Under the pieces are notes generated by a model that saw nothing but the letters and a program-made list of their open reading frames with translations, did no database searches and was not told the origin of the DNA. A program made the translations under genes and the position numbers. From NCBI GenBank assembly GCA_026770585.1, contig MU646684.1:47199-111198 (forward strand): DNA of 64,000 nucleotides, written 5' to 3'. Every line of letters begins with the position of its first letter. The first letter of the stretch is position 1. This DNA is from Baffinella frigidus. Its lineage: Eukaryota; Cryptophyceae; Cryptomonadales; Baffinellaceae. Positions 46,640-56,560 of this stretch are shown here, in pieces.

Positions 46640-47580
46640 GGAAGGGAGTTCCCCGTAAAGGACCTATAGGACCTAAAGGACCTATGATGGGATACCATGG
46701 GCCTTCAGCCGACTTGTTTTATCCTGGTGTGTGTGCGTTCAGGATCTGTTGTGGAACACTGTCAAACACCCGATGAGGATACCCTTTAGCCGGTTCTGCC
46801 GCGATCCTCTGTACAGGGGGGTCTGATGTGATCCGAAAGGAAGCATGGCCCTTCTACAGAACCAGTTCCGGTGTCCGCCTATGGTGGGAGCTCGAAGAAC
46901 CTAAAGGACCTATGAGCTGAACGATGGGATACCATTATGGGCCTTCAGCCGACTTGCTTTATCCTGGTGTGTGTGTGAGTATGGGAACTTTGTGTATACC
47001 TTCACACACCCGATGAGGATACCCTTTAGCCGGTTTCTGCCGCGATCCTCTGCACCGGGGGGCCTGAATGTGATCCGAAAGGAAGCATGGCCCTTCTACA
47101 GAACCAGTTCCGGTGTCCGCCTATGGTGGGAGCTCGAAGAACCTAAAGGACCTATGAGCTGAACGATGGGATACCATTATGGGCCTTCAGCCGACTTGCT
47201 TTATCCTGGTGTGTGTGTGAGTATGGGAACTTTGTGTATACCTTCACACACCCGATGAGGATACCCTTTAGCCGGTTTCTGCCGCGATCCTCTGCACCGG
47301 GGGGCCTGAATGTGATCCGAAAGGAAGCATGGCTTTTCTGCAGAACCAGTTCCGGTGTCCGCCTATGTTGGGAGCTCGTTGGCATATGTTGGGAGCATTT
47401 CAAACCTTAAGGAACTAAAGGAACTCAAACGCCCGATGAGGATACCCTTTAGCCGGTTTCTGCCCGAAAGGAAGCATGGCCTTTCTGCAGGATACGTTCC
47501 AGTGTCCGCCTATCGTGGGAGTTAAAAGAACCTAAAGGACCTAAAAAGGACCTAAAGGACCTGAAAGGACCTAAAGGTCA
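46640..47580. repeat. 242-bp tandem repeat, about 3.5 units
   Basis: Units start with AACCTAAAGGACCTATGAGC and pass through GGGCCTTCAGCCGACTTG, CACACACCCGATGAGGATAC and CGGTGTCCGCCTATG. Full copies begin near 46899 and 47141, an imperfect one near 46670, and a truncated one near 47400-47530. The period is 242 bp, not a multiple of three, so the open frames in each unit are chance. It lies upstream of the Ig-repeat gene start. The end (47520-47580) is a CCTAAAGGA microrepeat. Confidence 0.92.
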
Positions 47581-48017
47581 TGTCAATCTACTTGTCTAAC
47601 GGTGTAATGAGGTGCACCGGGTGGCTATGTCTGGATTAGGTGGAGGCCCTTAACGCGGGTGCTCGGCAAGAAACATCGGGGGGGGAGACGCTTATGCGAC
47701 CTTAATCCTTGGTGGATCCTCATATTGGTACATGTAGTGGCAGTTTCTTATCTTAGGATTCCACCGGTGATAAAGCGAATAGTTTCCTAACCCCGCCTCA
47801 TTTCTGCACCGTGCAATTCTCTTTCAAATAAAGTCAATAAGTATCAATAAAGGACCTCAAGTACAGGTGTCCGCCTATGGTGAGATTTACAGGACCTAAC
47901 CCCTGAAGGGCCCGGAAGGTCCTGAGAACCTAACGTTGAGCCGAGAGAGCAGCTGTTGGATTTCGGAGTGTCAAACGCCATATCCGAGGGGGGGATCCTC
48001 AACTTCGGGTGCCCCAG

Positions 48018-48138
48018 TACAGGGGTACCTCGCTCATAAGAAACCGCCCCGCCCCCTAGGACCAGTGTAGGGCCTCAGGCGTAGGCCTACTGTAGGGTCC
48101 TGGGGGGGTGCGCTTTCTTGTGAGCGAGGTACCCCTGT
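48018..48138. mobile_element. Pogo/Tigger-like MITE, family A
   Basis: The left end is TACAGGGGTACCTCGCTCAT followed by AAGAAA. The right end is the inverse, TTTCTTGTGAGCGAGGTACC followed by CCTGTG. The central core CCTACTGTAGGGTCCTGGGG is shared with other copies. The CAG-initial ends, the TACCTCG motif and the TA flank resemble pogo/Tigger members of the Tc1/mariner superfamily. Confidence 0.82.
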
Positions 48139-49036
48139 GCATGTAAGATTTAGGCAGAGCCTTGTTGGGGGTGCATACACGGCGGCCGTGTCGGTACTAA
48201 TGAAGGCCTCTCTCCTAAGAGTCACCAAGAGAGAGGTCCCGCCCGATGCCGGGTAGCCCACCGACCTCCGTATCTAATCGCTTGAGCTTGCGCGTGGGCT
48301 TAGAATAAGGTCTCTTAGGGGAGAGACCTGCATTAATTCATGAGAGACCTTCATTAAAAGGACTCTGAGGAGAGAGGCCTTCATCAATAACGACACGTCC
48401 ACTAGGCTGGCCAACCAATCTCCTCGTCTAAGTGAGAAATATTGACGCTCAGGAGAGAGAAGGTCCCCTCCTCTTCCCTTCCCGAAAATTCGTGAGCGGG
48501 GAATGCCTCTGGTTTAAATCTGCGATCAAGAGCGGGATCTTGGGCGTAACGTTTCCCTCGCGTTATCTATCCCAGGCAGACACGCATGCAGCGCAGTCTG
48601 GGGTCCCTGCTGCCAGACGCAGCGCCCGCGCCCAAGCCAAGCCAAACATCTCTAATGGCTGTTGCTTGCACGCAGGCCAGCTGACCCGGTCTCTCTTTCG
48701 CACACCGTTTGGTCTCTCGCCTTCTTCCTGGCTTGCGCTCCCTCGCCTTCTCCCTGCTGGTGATGGCCCTACATGTACATGGGTGTCCGAGCTGTACAAA
48801 CACCCTTGGTCGAGCCTCGTTCGGTGTCTGGTTTCCTAAATTGGTACCTGCGGGTTGACTGAACGCGAGATTCAGTCAACCCTACGGTAAAAACTAACAA
48901 CACGCAGTCCCCAAATCCGGTACGGGTTCTTCAGTGCTGGGTGCTTGTAACCAAGATATCCCTGTATCCAGGGGCAGCAAGCGGTATTTTCCCGGCTGGC
49001 ATGACATGGCACCACAGACAGACCACGCCCCCCGGG

Positions 49037-49157
49037 TACAGGGGTACCTCGCTCATAAGAAACTGCGCCCCCCTTGGACCCTACAGCAGGCCTATGCTTA
49101 AGGCCCTACGACAGTCCTGGGGGGGGCGCGCTTTCTTATGAGCGAGGTGGCCCTGTA
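49037..49157. mobile_element. Pogo/Tigger-like MITE, family A
   Basis: 121 bp. The left end is the same 20-base sequence as the copy at 48018. The right end is TTTCTTATGAGCGAGGTGGC followed by CCTGTA. TA is present at both edges. Confidence 0.85.
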
Positions 49158-49693
49158 GAATCCGAGCCGCAACTGCCATGCGGGGCGCTGCACGAACCAA
49201 GTCAACGTATCGTCACACCCGTCCCGCGCCACAACTTGCAATATTGCCACGGCAGTATTGTCACGGCTTAACAGCCCCAGTGGCGATGTCCTGAACGGTG
49301 CTGAGCATTCGAAACTGATAAATCGACGCCGGGCATCGAGAATCGGAGCTCGTGGCAAGCGTGATCAAGAAAGTAACGTGACAGTCAAATTTACCACCAC
49401 GCGAAGGGTGACCCACCGCCCGACCCTCCCCGGGTCCTGTCCGTAACAATGCGAGTGGCACGGGGTATCCTTGACCTGGTGTAGCCAGGGAAAAGATAAG
49501 GCGGCTGTTCTAGGTCAGGCCCCAGGACTAGGTTGGGGTACAGGCCTTACTCGAAGTTAAGGGGCGGCAAATGGGGTTTCTAAAACGCGCCTTTATTGAC
49601 TCAGACCGTTTCCGTCGCGGCGCGGCACCCTATACACGTCAGCCAGCACCACGCGCGCACTCACATCCCCTCTCGTCCCGCCCCGGCAGCGAT

Positions 49694-50926
49694 CTACTTC
49701 TTCTTGGACTCCTTCTTGGGCTCCTCCTTGGTCTCGGTGAGCGCCGGGGGGCCCTCCTTGAGCGGCTTGTACTGCACGTCGCCGCCCAGCACACGGTCCA
49801 GGAACGCGCCCACCCCCTCCGACGTGACCTCGGTCTCGCTCTTGGCATATCTTGTGCGCTTGCCCGTGCGCAGCACCGCGACCGCGGGCCCTGACGTCAT
49901 GTCCAGCTTGTCGCAGAAGCCCTTCTCCTTCCCCACGTTGACCCACATGAAGTTCAACTTGGCGTTGCCCGTGGAGTACTTACCCTTGGCCGACATGACC
50001 ACGTCGTAGATGTCCTTGGGCAGCTTGCCCTCGGCGGTGGGGGTCGCGGCGACGATGACGCACACCGCATCCCCACCGAAGCAGATGTCCTGGGCCGAGA
50101 GCGACGTCAGCTCGGGCACCGCCTCCGAGAGCCACGGCTTCTTCATCGCCAGCTCCTCGTCCGCCTGCGCGTTCTCCATCGCGAACGTCTCCTGGTACCG
50201 GTTGAGGAACTCGAAGAGCTCCCCGTACTCGGTCATCTTGCCATCGAACTTGATGGGCTTCTTCTGCCCGGGCTTCACCACAAGGATCGTGGGGTACTTG
50301 GACACCTTGAAGCGCGAGGTCACCCCCTTCTCCTCCTTCTGCACCACGCCCAGATCCATCTTCCCCTTGAGGTCCACGCTCAGCCCGCGCCACATGAGCG
50401 GGGTCTTGCCCTTGTCGGTGAAGAGCAGAGCCTTGAACTTGCCGGCGCCCTTGTTCAGGAACGCGTCCAGGCTGTCGGCAGTCACCTTCTCCACGAAGTG
50501 CGAGTGGAACTTGAGCACCCACGCGTAGATCGCCTTGGAGTTGCGCTCGCCAGCGTAGTCCTGGGTGCCGAAGCCCCCGGGCGGGATGACCTTGAGCGTG
50601 GGGAACGACGTCACACCGTACTCAGTGCAGATCTTCTTCTCCTTGGAGCAGTCGACCGCGGTGACCTTGACGATTCGGTTCAGCTGCTTGGCCAGCGAGA
50701 TGTACTCGCTCTCGAACGACTTGCAGCTCGCGCAGTCGGTGCTGTGGAACTCAATCAGCTTCACGTGGCTCATCGAGTCCGTCTTCTTGATGTGCGTGTG
50801 GAAGTTTATCGAGTTGAGGCGCTCGACCAGGCAGTCCTTGCTCGAGTAGAGTTCCTTCTCTTTCGCGACCACGCATGCCAACAGAAGCACCACCGCGCCC
50901 GCAGCGAGCTGTCGTCCCCACATCAT
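49694..50926 (-). CDS. PDI-like thioredoxin-domain ER protein, intronless
   Basis: A single frame of 410 residues. A signal peptide (residues 1-21, RQLAAGAVVLLLACVVA) precedes a thioredoxin fold with redox motif CASC at Cys65/Cys68, instead of the usual CGHC. The cis-proline is in TSFPTLKV (Pro109). Two or more redox-inactive thioredoxin-like domains follow (for example VSKYPTILVVKPGQKKPIKF and GFCDKLDMTSGPAVAVLRTG). The C-terminus is basic (EEPKKESKKK) and has no KDEL-type retention signal. Protein disulfide isomerases form and shuffle disulfides in the ER lumen. The start is the first of two adjacent ATGs (50926). The 5' part and upstream region have been copied to 59654-60225. Confidence 0.85.
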   Translation of the reverse strand: MMWGRQLAAGAVVLLLACVVAKEKELYSSKDCLVERLNSINFHTHIKKTDSMSHVKLIEFHSTDCASCKSFESEYISLAKQLNRIVKVTAVDCSKEKKICTEYGVTSFPTLKVIPPGGFGTQDYAGERNSKAIYAWVLKFHSHFVEKVTADSLDAFLNKGAGKFKALLFTDKGKTPLMWRGLSVDLKGKMDLGVVQKEEKGVTSRFKVSKYPTILVVKPGQKKPIKFDGKMTEYGELFEFLNRYQETFAMENAQADEELAMKKPWLSEAVPELTSLSAQDICFGGDAVCVIVAATPTAEGKLPKDIYDVVMSAKGKYSTGNAKLNFMWVNVGKEKGFCDKLDMTSGPAVAVLRTGKRTRYAKSETEVTSEGVGAFLDRVLGGDVQYKPLKEGPPALTETKEEPKKESKKK

Positions 50927-51900
50927 CGGTGGTCCCCTCGTGGAATGGTGGCCGGGGAATTGGAGCCGTTTCCTGTGACGTCACATACTACTGAACCCCT
51001 CCTGAACCAAACTTTGATATAAAAGTCAACGAGTCAACTTTCAACAAAAGTTGACACCTCGGCAACTTTGTAACGGCCCCAAATCTTCCTCGGGCGGGCG
51101 GGGCGTCACATCCTCCAGCGCCCAGGTAGATCTAGCCTACAGCAGATAGGGTGGGCCTTGCTTGTTTGCGCACAACACGACGCTCCGCGCAGGATCGTGT
51201 TGCTTCGGATCAAGAGTCCAGGCCGGAAAGGCTGGATCCTGGGCCTAGTATCCAAGAATTTTGAGAATCGTTACTTTCCTCCCAACTTCCACCATCACCC
51301 CTTATCCTCCAGCCCATCCGGCCCCACCTTCAGCGAACAGCGAATCAGCCACTTCCTGTCTCTGCCACCGCTCCTCCGGAGAAAGCTCTCCTTGCTCTAT
51401 CACAGAGGCCCTGCCTGTCGACCCCAACGGGACCCGACAGATCCGCAGGTCGACAGTTACGTCTTTTTACATGGGGAAGAGACGACGGTCCTCACAGTAT
51501 CGTGGTCCTGCGAATAAACTGTACAGCTGGACAGACTGGATCCCGGGCAGGCTGGATCCTGGGCCTCGTATCCAAGTATCATGGATCTGGGGCCCAGAAC
51601 ATCCGACCCTCCGGTGGGGCCCATCACCCATCGTGAAGGGTCACAGGGCCAAAAAAGGCTGAATCCTGGGATTCGTATCCAACTATTTTGAGAATCGTTG
51701 CTCTCCTCCCGAGAAAACGCCCATCACCACCTCAGCAACCAGCCCATCCGGCCCCACCTAGCGAACAGCGAAATCAGCCCCTTCCTCTGCGACCGCTCCG
51801 CTAGAAAGCTCCTTGCTCTATCACAGAGACCCTGCCTGTCGTACTCTACCACGACAGGCGGAATCAGCGGCTGACGCCCATCGCCTCCTCCCAGGCTGAC
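50927..51900. promoter_or_regulatory. PDI-like promoter region and locally repeated segment
   Basis: At 51019-51055, about 100 bp upstream of the PDI-like start, the GTCAAC/GTTGAC motif occurs three times in both orientations. A near TATA-like TATAAAAGTCAACG begins near 51019. A longer segment (about 51230-51425, with GGCTGGATCCTGGGCCT, CCAGCCCATCCGGCCCCACC and GCTCTATCACAGAGGC) is repeated imperfectly at about 51535-51850, and again at 60020-60225. The region also holds the promoter of the plus-strand gene at 51919. Confidence 0.6.
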
Positions 51901-51918
51901 AGATTGAGGCACCTTACG

Positions 51919-53652
51919 ATGGGGAAGAAGATGAACGCGAAAGCCAAGCAGGCCCTCAAGGAAGCCTCCTCCAAGGCAGGGTCCAAGGGGGCCTACTCGC
52001 CCGGCTGGACCGACGATTCCGAGAGCGAGAATGAGAAGGCAGCAGCCGGGGGCACGACGCCCCCCGCGTCGTTGCCTCCTCCGAGCGACAACCTTGACGA
52101 GGGTTACGACCTCGCGTCCCGCAGCCCGTCCCAAACGTTGCCTCCGAGCGACGACCCTGGCGACCTCAACTCTTCCTTCCAGTATAATCAAGACGCAGAG
52201 GGGAGCTCGCCGCGGAAAACAAATTCGGCGATGGCTTCGCGGATGCTGGCGTTGGATGGCATTGGCGGGCCGCCATCACCTGCGGGCGCAGAGCTACGCG
52301 CCACTCCCAGAGTGGTGATGCCGGAGCAGGAAGCAGCTGGGCGACAGGAGCCGCTCACAAGTGCCGATCTGGCGTCCAGCGCTCTCAGCCCCCAGCGCAG
52401 CTTTGCAGCGTACCCTAGCTCGTTGGAGGTGGAGTCGGCACTGGTGGTGGAGACCAACTGCTGCGTGTGCTTCACGCCCGCCTCCAAGTGGCTTCATCGA
52501 CCTGGCGACCCGCGCGCGTGGATCTTCCACCTCACCTTCCACGTCGCATGGGTCCTTCTGTTGATATTCTTGGTCGCAGGCCTTATTTCTGGTGCGTGCG
52601 CCCCATCTCCCCGCAACCGCACGCCCCCCCCCCCCTTGGTTTGACACACCTCCACCATCCGCGTTGCCGCACTCTCTGCGGATCATTGTGTTGCAGCCAA
52701 TTCCAGGCCCTGGTTTGGGGTTGAGCGTTTATGTTGCATACCAACAGCTGATGTCGGTCGAATGGGGCGGCAGGGGGACTCGGCCAGGCGGTGGCGTTCA
52801 ACGGGGTGGCAAGCTCAGGCTACTTCAGCGCGGGGACCGTGAGCGGCGGGGTGCTCACGGCAGGCTCGTCTCTCTCGGTCGGCCTCTTCTCGTGCGGCTT
52901 CGTGTCCATCGGTCTCTTTGGCAGGTTCGACCTCTCCTTCTGCCGGAATCGCCCACGACACCGAAAACCTCCCCCCTCTCCCGCCAAGCGCACCCGAACA
53001 CTCTCCCTCGATGATCCTATCCTCTGCCACCCGAAGTTTCCTCCGAACACGAGTAGAGGTGGCCTTCTCGGAGATGGTCATGTGCAGGGCGGCGGTGAGC
53101 TAAATCCCAAACCCTATGCAAACACACTACAAGCTGAAACCTAAACCTTGAATCCTGAATACTTAACCCTAAACCGTACACCATACACCATAGACCCTTC
53201 ACCCTAAACCCTCAATCATGAACCCTAAACCATAAACCATAAACCCTTAACCCTGAACCCTAAACCCTCAACCCTAAACCCTAAACCCTAAACCCTAAAC
53301 CCTAAACCATACACCATAAACCCCAAACCCTAAACCCTAAACCCTAAACCCTAAACCCTAAACCCTAAACCCCAAAACCATACACCATAAACCCTAAACC
53401 CTAAACACTCAACCCTACACCCTACACCCTACACCCTGCACCCTGCGCCCTACACTTCAAGCCCCAAACCCCAAACCCCAAACCCCAAACAGCGTGGGGA
53501 TCTTCTCAGTGGGGATATTCTCGGTGGGGATCTTCTCGATCGGGATCACGTCGATCGCGCACATTGCCCTCGGGGTCTGGGCCTTTGGGAACTACTCCTT
53601 CCGCTTCAGGCACGCCCGATCACCGTGCGCGCTCCCCGTGGATGCAAAGTGA
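51919..53652 (+). CDS. Membrane protein with VGIFS-type repeats, 3 exons, family unknown
   Basis: Exons 51919-52591, 52774-52924 and 53493-53652 join in phase to 327 residues. The first 170 residues are hydrophilic and low complexity (Ser, Pro, Glu), starting MGKKMNAKAKQALKEASSK. A cysteine-containing segment (ETNCCVCFTPASKWLHRPGD) comes next, and then a membrane span (HLTFHVAWVLLLIFLVAGLI). After it is a regular short repeat of Gly, Ser and bulky residues (VSGGVLTAGSSLSVGLFS, then SVGIFSVGIFSVGIFSIGIT), ending IAHIALGVWAFGNYSFRF. The repeat looks like a five- to six-residue coil. I do not recognise the family. The TTG-initiated extension at 51904 is ignored in favour of the ATG at 51919. Intron 2 is telomere-like. 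Confidence 0.68.
53105..53490 (+). repeat. Telomere-like array in intron 2 of the VGIFS-repeat gene
   Basis: About 385 bp of CCCTAAA-type units, with perfect runs near 53275-53307 and 53330-53370. It runs up to the acceptor itself (CCCCAAACAG|C at 53492). C-rich in the transcript. Confidence 0.95.
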
Positions 53653-55363
53653 TTGGAGCTGGATGCGATGTGATTGGAGCCCTTGGATTCAACCTGATTC
53701 GTCAGACCCCCAACCTTGGAGCGGTTTCGCTATCCCTCAGTTGCTTGATCTTGCTGTTGCTGCTAGATTGCAGGGATGATTCGGCAACCAGAAACCTGTG
53801 CGTCAACGTCGGTGGCTGTGTTCTTTAAGTAATTTTAATTAAGAAAGCGGGTGAGAATCCCTGACAAAGAAAACGCGCAATTTCACTGCTTGCGGTAAGA
53901 TGTTGCTCAAGTCAACCCCCATACAAACTGACATCTTTGTAGCCTGCTGAAAAGTTGGCATCTTCGGACCCTGAATCTGTCAGTTTGTATAGGGTTTGGC
54001 CTCAGCAAAATCTTCCCTCTAGCACTGAATTTCGGTCGGTGTTATTCACTGCGAGGTCCTGAAATTACACACTCAGAATCAAAGCAAGTTTGATCAACTC
54101 CGCGAAAAAACTGAGAAATCGTGTGGGAAATTGAGCAAGTTTGATCGGATCCGAGCACTTTCAAGATGTACATGTTCGGTCAGGTAAGAAGCAATTTCGG
54201 TGGCCATGTTCTTCATTTCTGAGAACACTCTCGAAACCGGTCATGGTCGGTGTTCTGCAATGCAAGAACACGAGGGAATATTCCGGGGTTTCCCCCCTCG
54301 TAATTTAAGAAAACGAAGACCCCCAAAACGGTCTGGGTTCTTGTTCTTGCAACCGAGATATCCCTGTACACAATCTTGCTTTCGACCTCTTGAAAGCAGG
54401 CGACCAGCGTGCGTGGAGTTGTTGACGGGGATTTGATGGGCAGGGGGTGGCGGGGCACGGTGCTCTCTCTCCTGGAAGTGGACCGCGAACGCGAGCAGCC
54501 ACCCGCAGCCTCTTCGGCGCTCAAATACGAGATCCTCCAACCCGCTCCGTTCGAGCCAGAGAACACGCCCGCTCCGTTCGAGCCCCAAAACACGGTGCAC
54601 TCCAGCCTCCCTTTTCTCTGTTGAACCCTCGCCATCCAACGCGCAGACACCGGCTGAACTCCGGTGGTGGTGTGTGGAAGCGTGTGAGAATTGGCGAGAT
54701 TCTGTGAGGGCCATTCTGGCACGCCTCCAATCTGGCGAAAGGGAGGCGAGAGGGAGAGGGTGGAAGCTTGCTGTGTGCAGCCTTGCCAGCTTCCCAGATT
54801 TTTTTGTTTGGATACAGGGAGAGTACATCTGCAGGGCTTGGTCGCGACGCACCGAGTGTCAACCTGTTGCTACGCGTGCCGTGCATATACGTGTCTTCCT
54901 ATCGAGGGGGTGCTCCTGCCTTGAGTTAAATGTACCTTAGTGCCAGGCCGACCAATTCTCGTGTAGCAACATCTGCAGGGGTGTCAGTTGCGACGCACCG
55001 CCCCTAGGGTGGTCCTAGCCTCATTTCGATAGCCATGCTGACGTACCGTGCGACCCAAGGGTTCGAGAGTAGCTCCTGTAAAGTTATGCTTGCACTTGAC
55101 CGCAGTTGACCTCGAACTCTGCACGTGCAGATGGCGGTGTGAGGTTTCGACGCCAAGGCTGCCATCACCGTCAAGAGCCCAATCGCAACGCGCTCTTGAC
55201 ATGTCGTCGTGAAGTCAAGAAACTGGCCCAAGTGACTTTACACAGTCACGTCCACTAGAAGTATCATGAGGGGCCGAAACGGAATGCCGGGTGGGGGCTT
55301 CCGAGGGCTCCAAAGCATCATCTTGCCAGATTCCTCTGGCACCAGGATCTCAGTGAAACAGTC
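53653..55363. other. AT-richer gene-free spacer
   Basis: No gene is supported. Pieces resembling the 15300 dispersed repeat appear near 53805-53825 and 54330-54372 (GGTCTGGGTTCTTG, GCAACCGAGATATCCCTGTA). TCTGTCAGTTTGTATAGGG and CATACAAACTGACATC near 53930-53995 form an imperfect inverted repeat. A short direct repeat GCTCCGTTCGAGCC occurs twice near 54545-54585. Confidence 0.5.
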
Positions 55364-55688
55364 TACAGGGATACCTCACTCATAAGAAGCGGGGCTTCTG
55401 AAAACGGTCGGTGGCACGTTCTGGAAATTTAACAAAATTTGCAGGAAAAAATCTGATGGGAAGGGTGAAACAAGCAAAAATCGTAAATCATAGAGCTAAG
55501 AACCATACTGCGTGGAAAACCACACTCGACTCATGTGTTTTTCTGGGGGGTTGAGCAAAAAAAACCAAAAACATTGAGAACGTTCACGAAAAAAGGCTGG
55601 TTGCACGTTTTTGAATTTAAGAACGTTTTCCCCTCAAAAACGCTTCGATCATGTCAGAGCCGTTCCTTATGAGAGAGGTACACCTGTA
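55364..55688. mobile_element. Longer pogo/Tigger-like element with family A ends
   Basis: 325 bp. The left end is TACAGGGATACCTCACTCAT followed by AAGAA. The right end is the inverse, CCTTATGAGAGAGGTACACC followed by TGTA. The ends match the 120-bp MITEs, but the interior is different and AT-rich (CGGTCGGTGGCACGTTCTGG, CAAAAAACCAAAAACATTGA). No transposase frame is present. A further end-like piece (TTATAAGCGAGGAACGGTG) follows near 55739. Confidence 0.72.
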
Positions 55689-55861
55689 CTCAGATGGAAT
55701 GCATGGTGTGTATGAACGTCTGACACAACAGATTTTTTTATAAGCGAGGAACGGTGTTTTGGAGGTAGCTCGCGAGTCAAGGCCACTCAACTTTCCTCTA
55801 GAGACCTTACATCCAGGGTGGCCCAACGTTAACTGCTGCTGCTGCTGCTGGTGATTATGTG

Positions 55862-56110
55862 ACACCAGCGTGCCCACGCGGAATGAAAGATGGGTGCCGC
55901 CGAGCGGGCCTGCCCCCGCCGTTGCCGACGCCACCTCAGCACGCAAGCTCGCTCCAGAAAAACTCACAAGCTCGCTCCAGAAAAACGGAAGCTCGCTCCA
56001 GAAAGACAGAAGCCTGAGGCTCACGTCATCAGCAGTGGCGCCGGCTGCTGAGAGGATTCGGGACATGGATGAAAATTGGGGTAGAAGGTGTAGTGGTAGA
56101 GGAAGAGAAG
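55862..56110 (+). pseudogene. Duplicated flank of the ribosomal protein SA gene
   Basis: GATGGGTGCCGCCGAGCGGG...GCCGACGCCACC, AAGCTCGCTCCAGAAAAA and a final GGACATGGATGAAAATTGGG...AGAAGGTGTAG correspond in order to intron 1 of the SA gene (about 63025-63100) and its upstream region (about 63605-63715). The exon 1 coding part between them is missing. Within the copy a 24-base unit containing AGCTCGCTCCAGAAA is tandemly repeated three times. Confidence 0.7.
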
Positions 56111-56154
56111 CAGGTTGGGGAGGGGGAGAGTGTTGTTAATTGACAGCCTGCCAG

Positions 56155-56560
56155 CACCCTAGACCCTGAAACGTAAACCTGAAACCCTAAACCCTAAACC
56201 CTAAACCCTAAACACTCAACCCAAAAACCCTGAAGTCTGAGCCCTTGTGACCCCGCTTGGGAGGGGAGAGGCCACGCCGGCCAAGGCCCGACACACAAGC
56301 ATACAGGGATATCCCCCATGTAGGCCCAAGCGGAGTGACTTTACACAAGTCACGGCCACTTTAGACCGAGTGTCCACTTTAGGCCCCTCTCGTGAGGAGC
56401 CGTCTGTTCTCTCCAGTACACAACTCAGTCCACCTGACGCCTCAGCCCGCACAGCGGCCTCATGCCGCCCTCCTAGACAGCTGCCTGATGACAGAAGTTT
56501 TGAGCCCTGTGTTTCCTTAGTCAACCATTGAGGCTCATCACCTGTCCAACCAAGGCTTAC
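56155..56560. other. Spacer between short and long telomere-like arrays
   Basis: A short CCCTAAA run (56155-56215) is followed by about 300 bp of ordinary sequence with no supported gene. The phrase AGTCAACCATTGAGGCTCATC near 56519 recurs inside the long array near 57550. Confidence 0.5.

Larger units (their letters stand above)
47581..49693. other. Gene-free region with two pogo-like MITEs and a dispersed-repeat copy
   Basis: I support no gene here. Two MITEs lie at 48018-48138 and 49037-49157. A copy of the 15300 dispersed repeat lies at about 48783-48970 (CCCCAAATCCGGTACGGGTT and CTTGTAACCAAGATATCCCT). Between 48200 and 48480 the motif GAGAGACCTTCATTAA and close variants recur. The 3' end of the PDI-like gene is at the right edge. 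Confidence 0.6.

Noticed and set aside
46971-47410. Repeated open frames beginning MCEYGNFVYTFTHPMRIPF in the 242-bp tandem repeat
   Set aside because: The repeat period is not a multiple of three, each frame ends within its unit, and no protein features are seen.
49593-50522. Arg/Gly/Ala-rich frames overlapping the PDI-like gene
   Set aside because: They are shadows of a GC-rich coding sequence whose own frame shows a signal peptide and thioredoxin folds.
55050-55085. Possible tRNA because of a GGTTCGAGA box
   Set aside because: There is no matching A box, and no cloverleaf stems could be formed around it.
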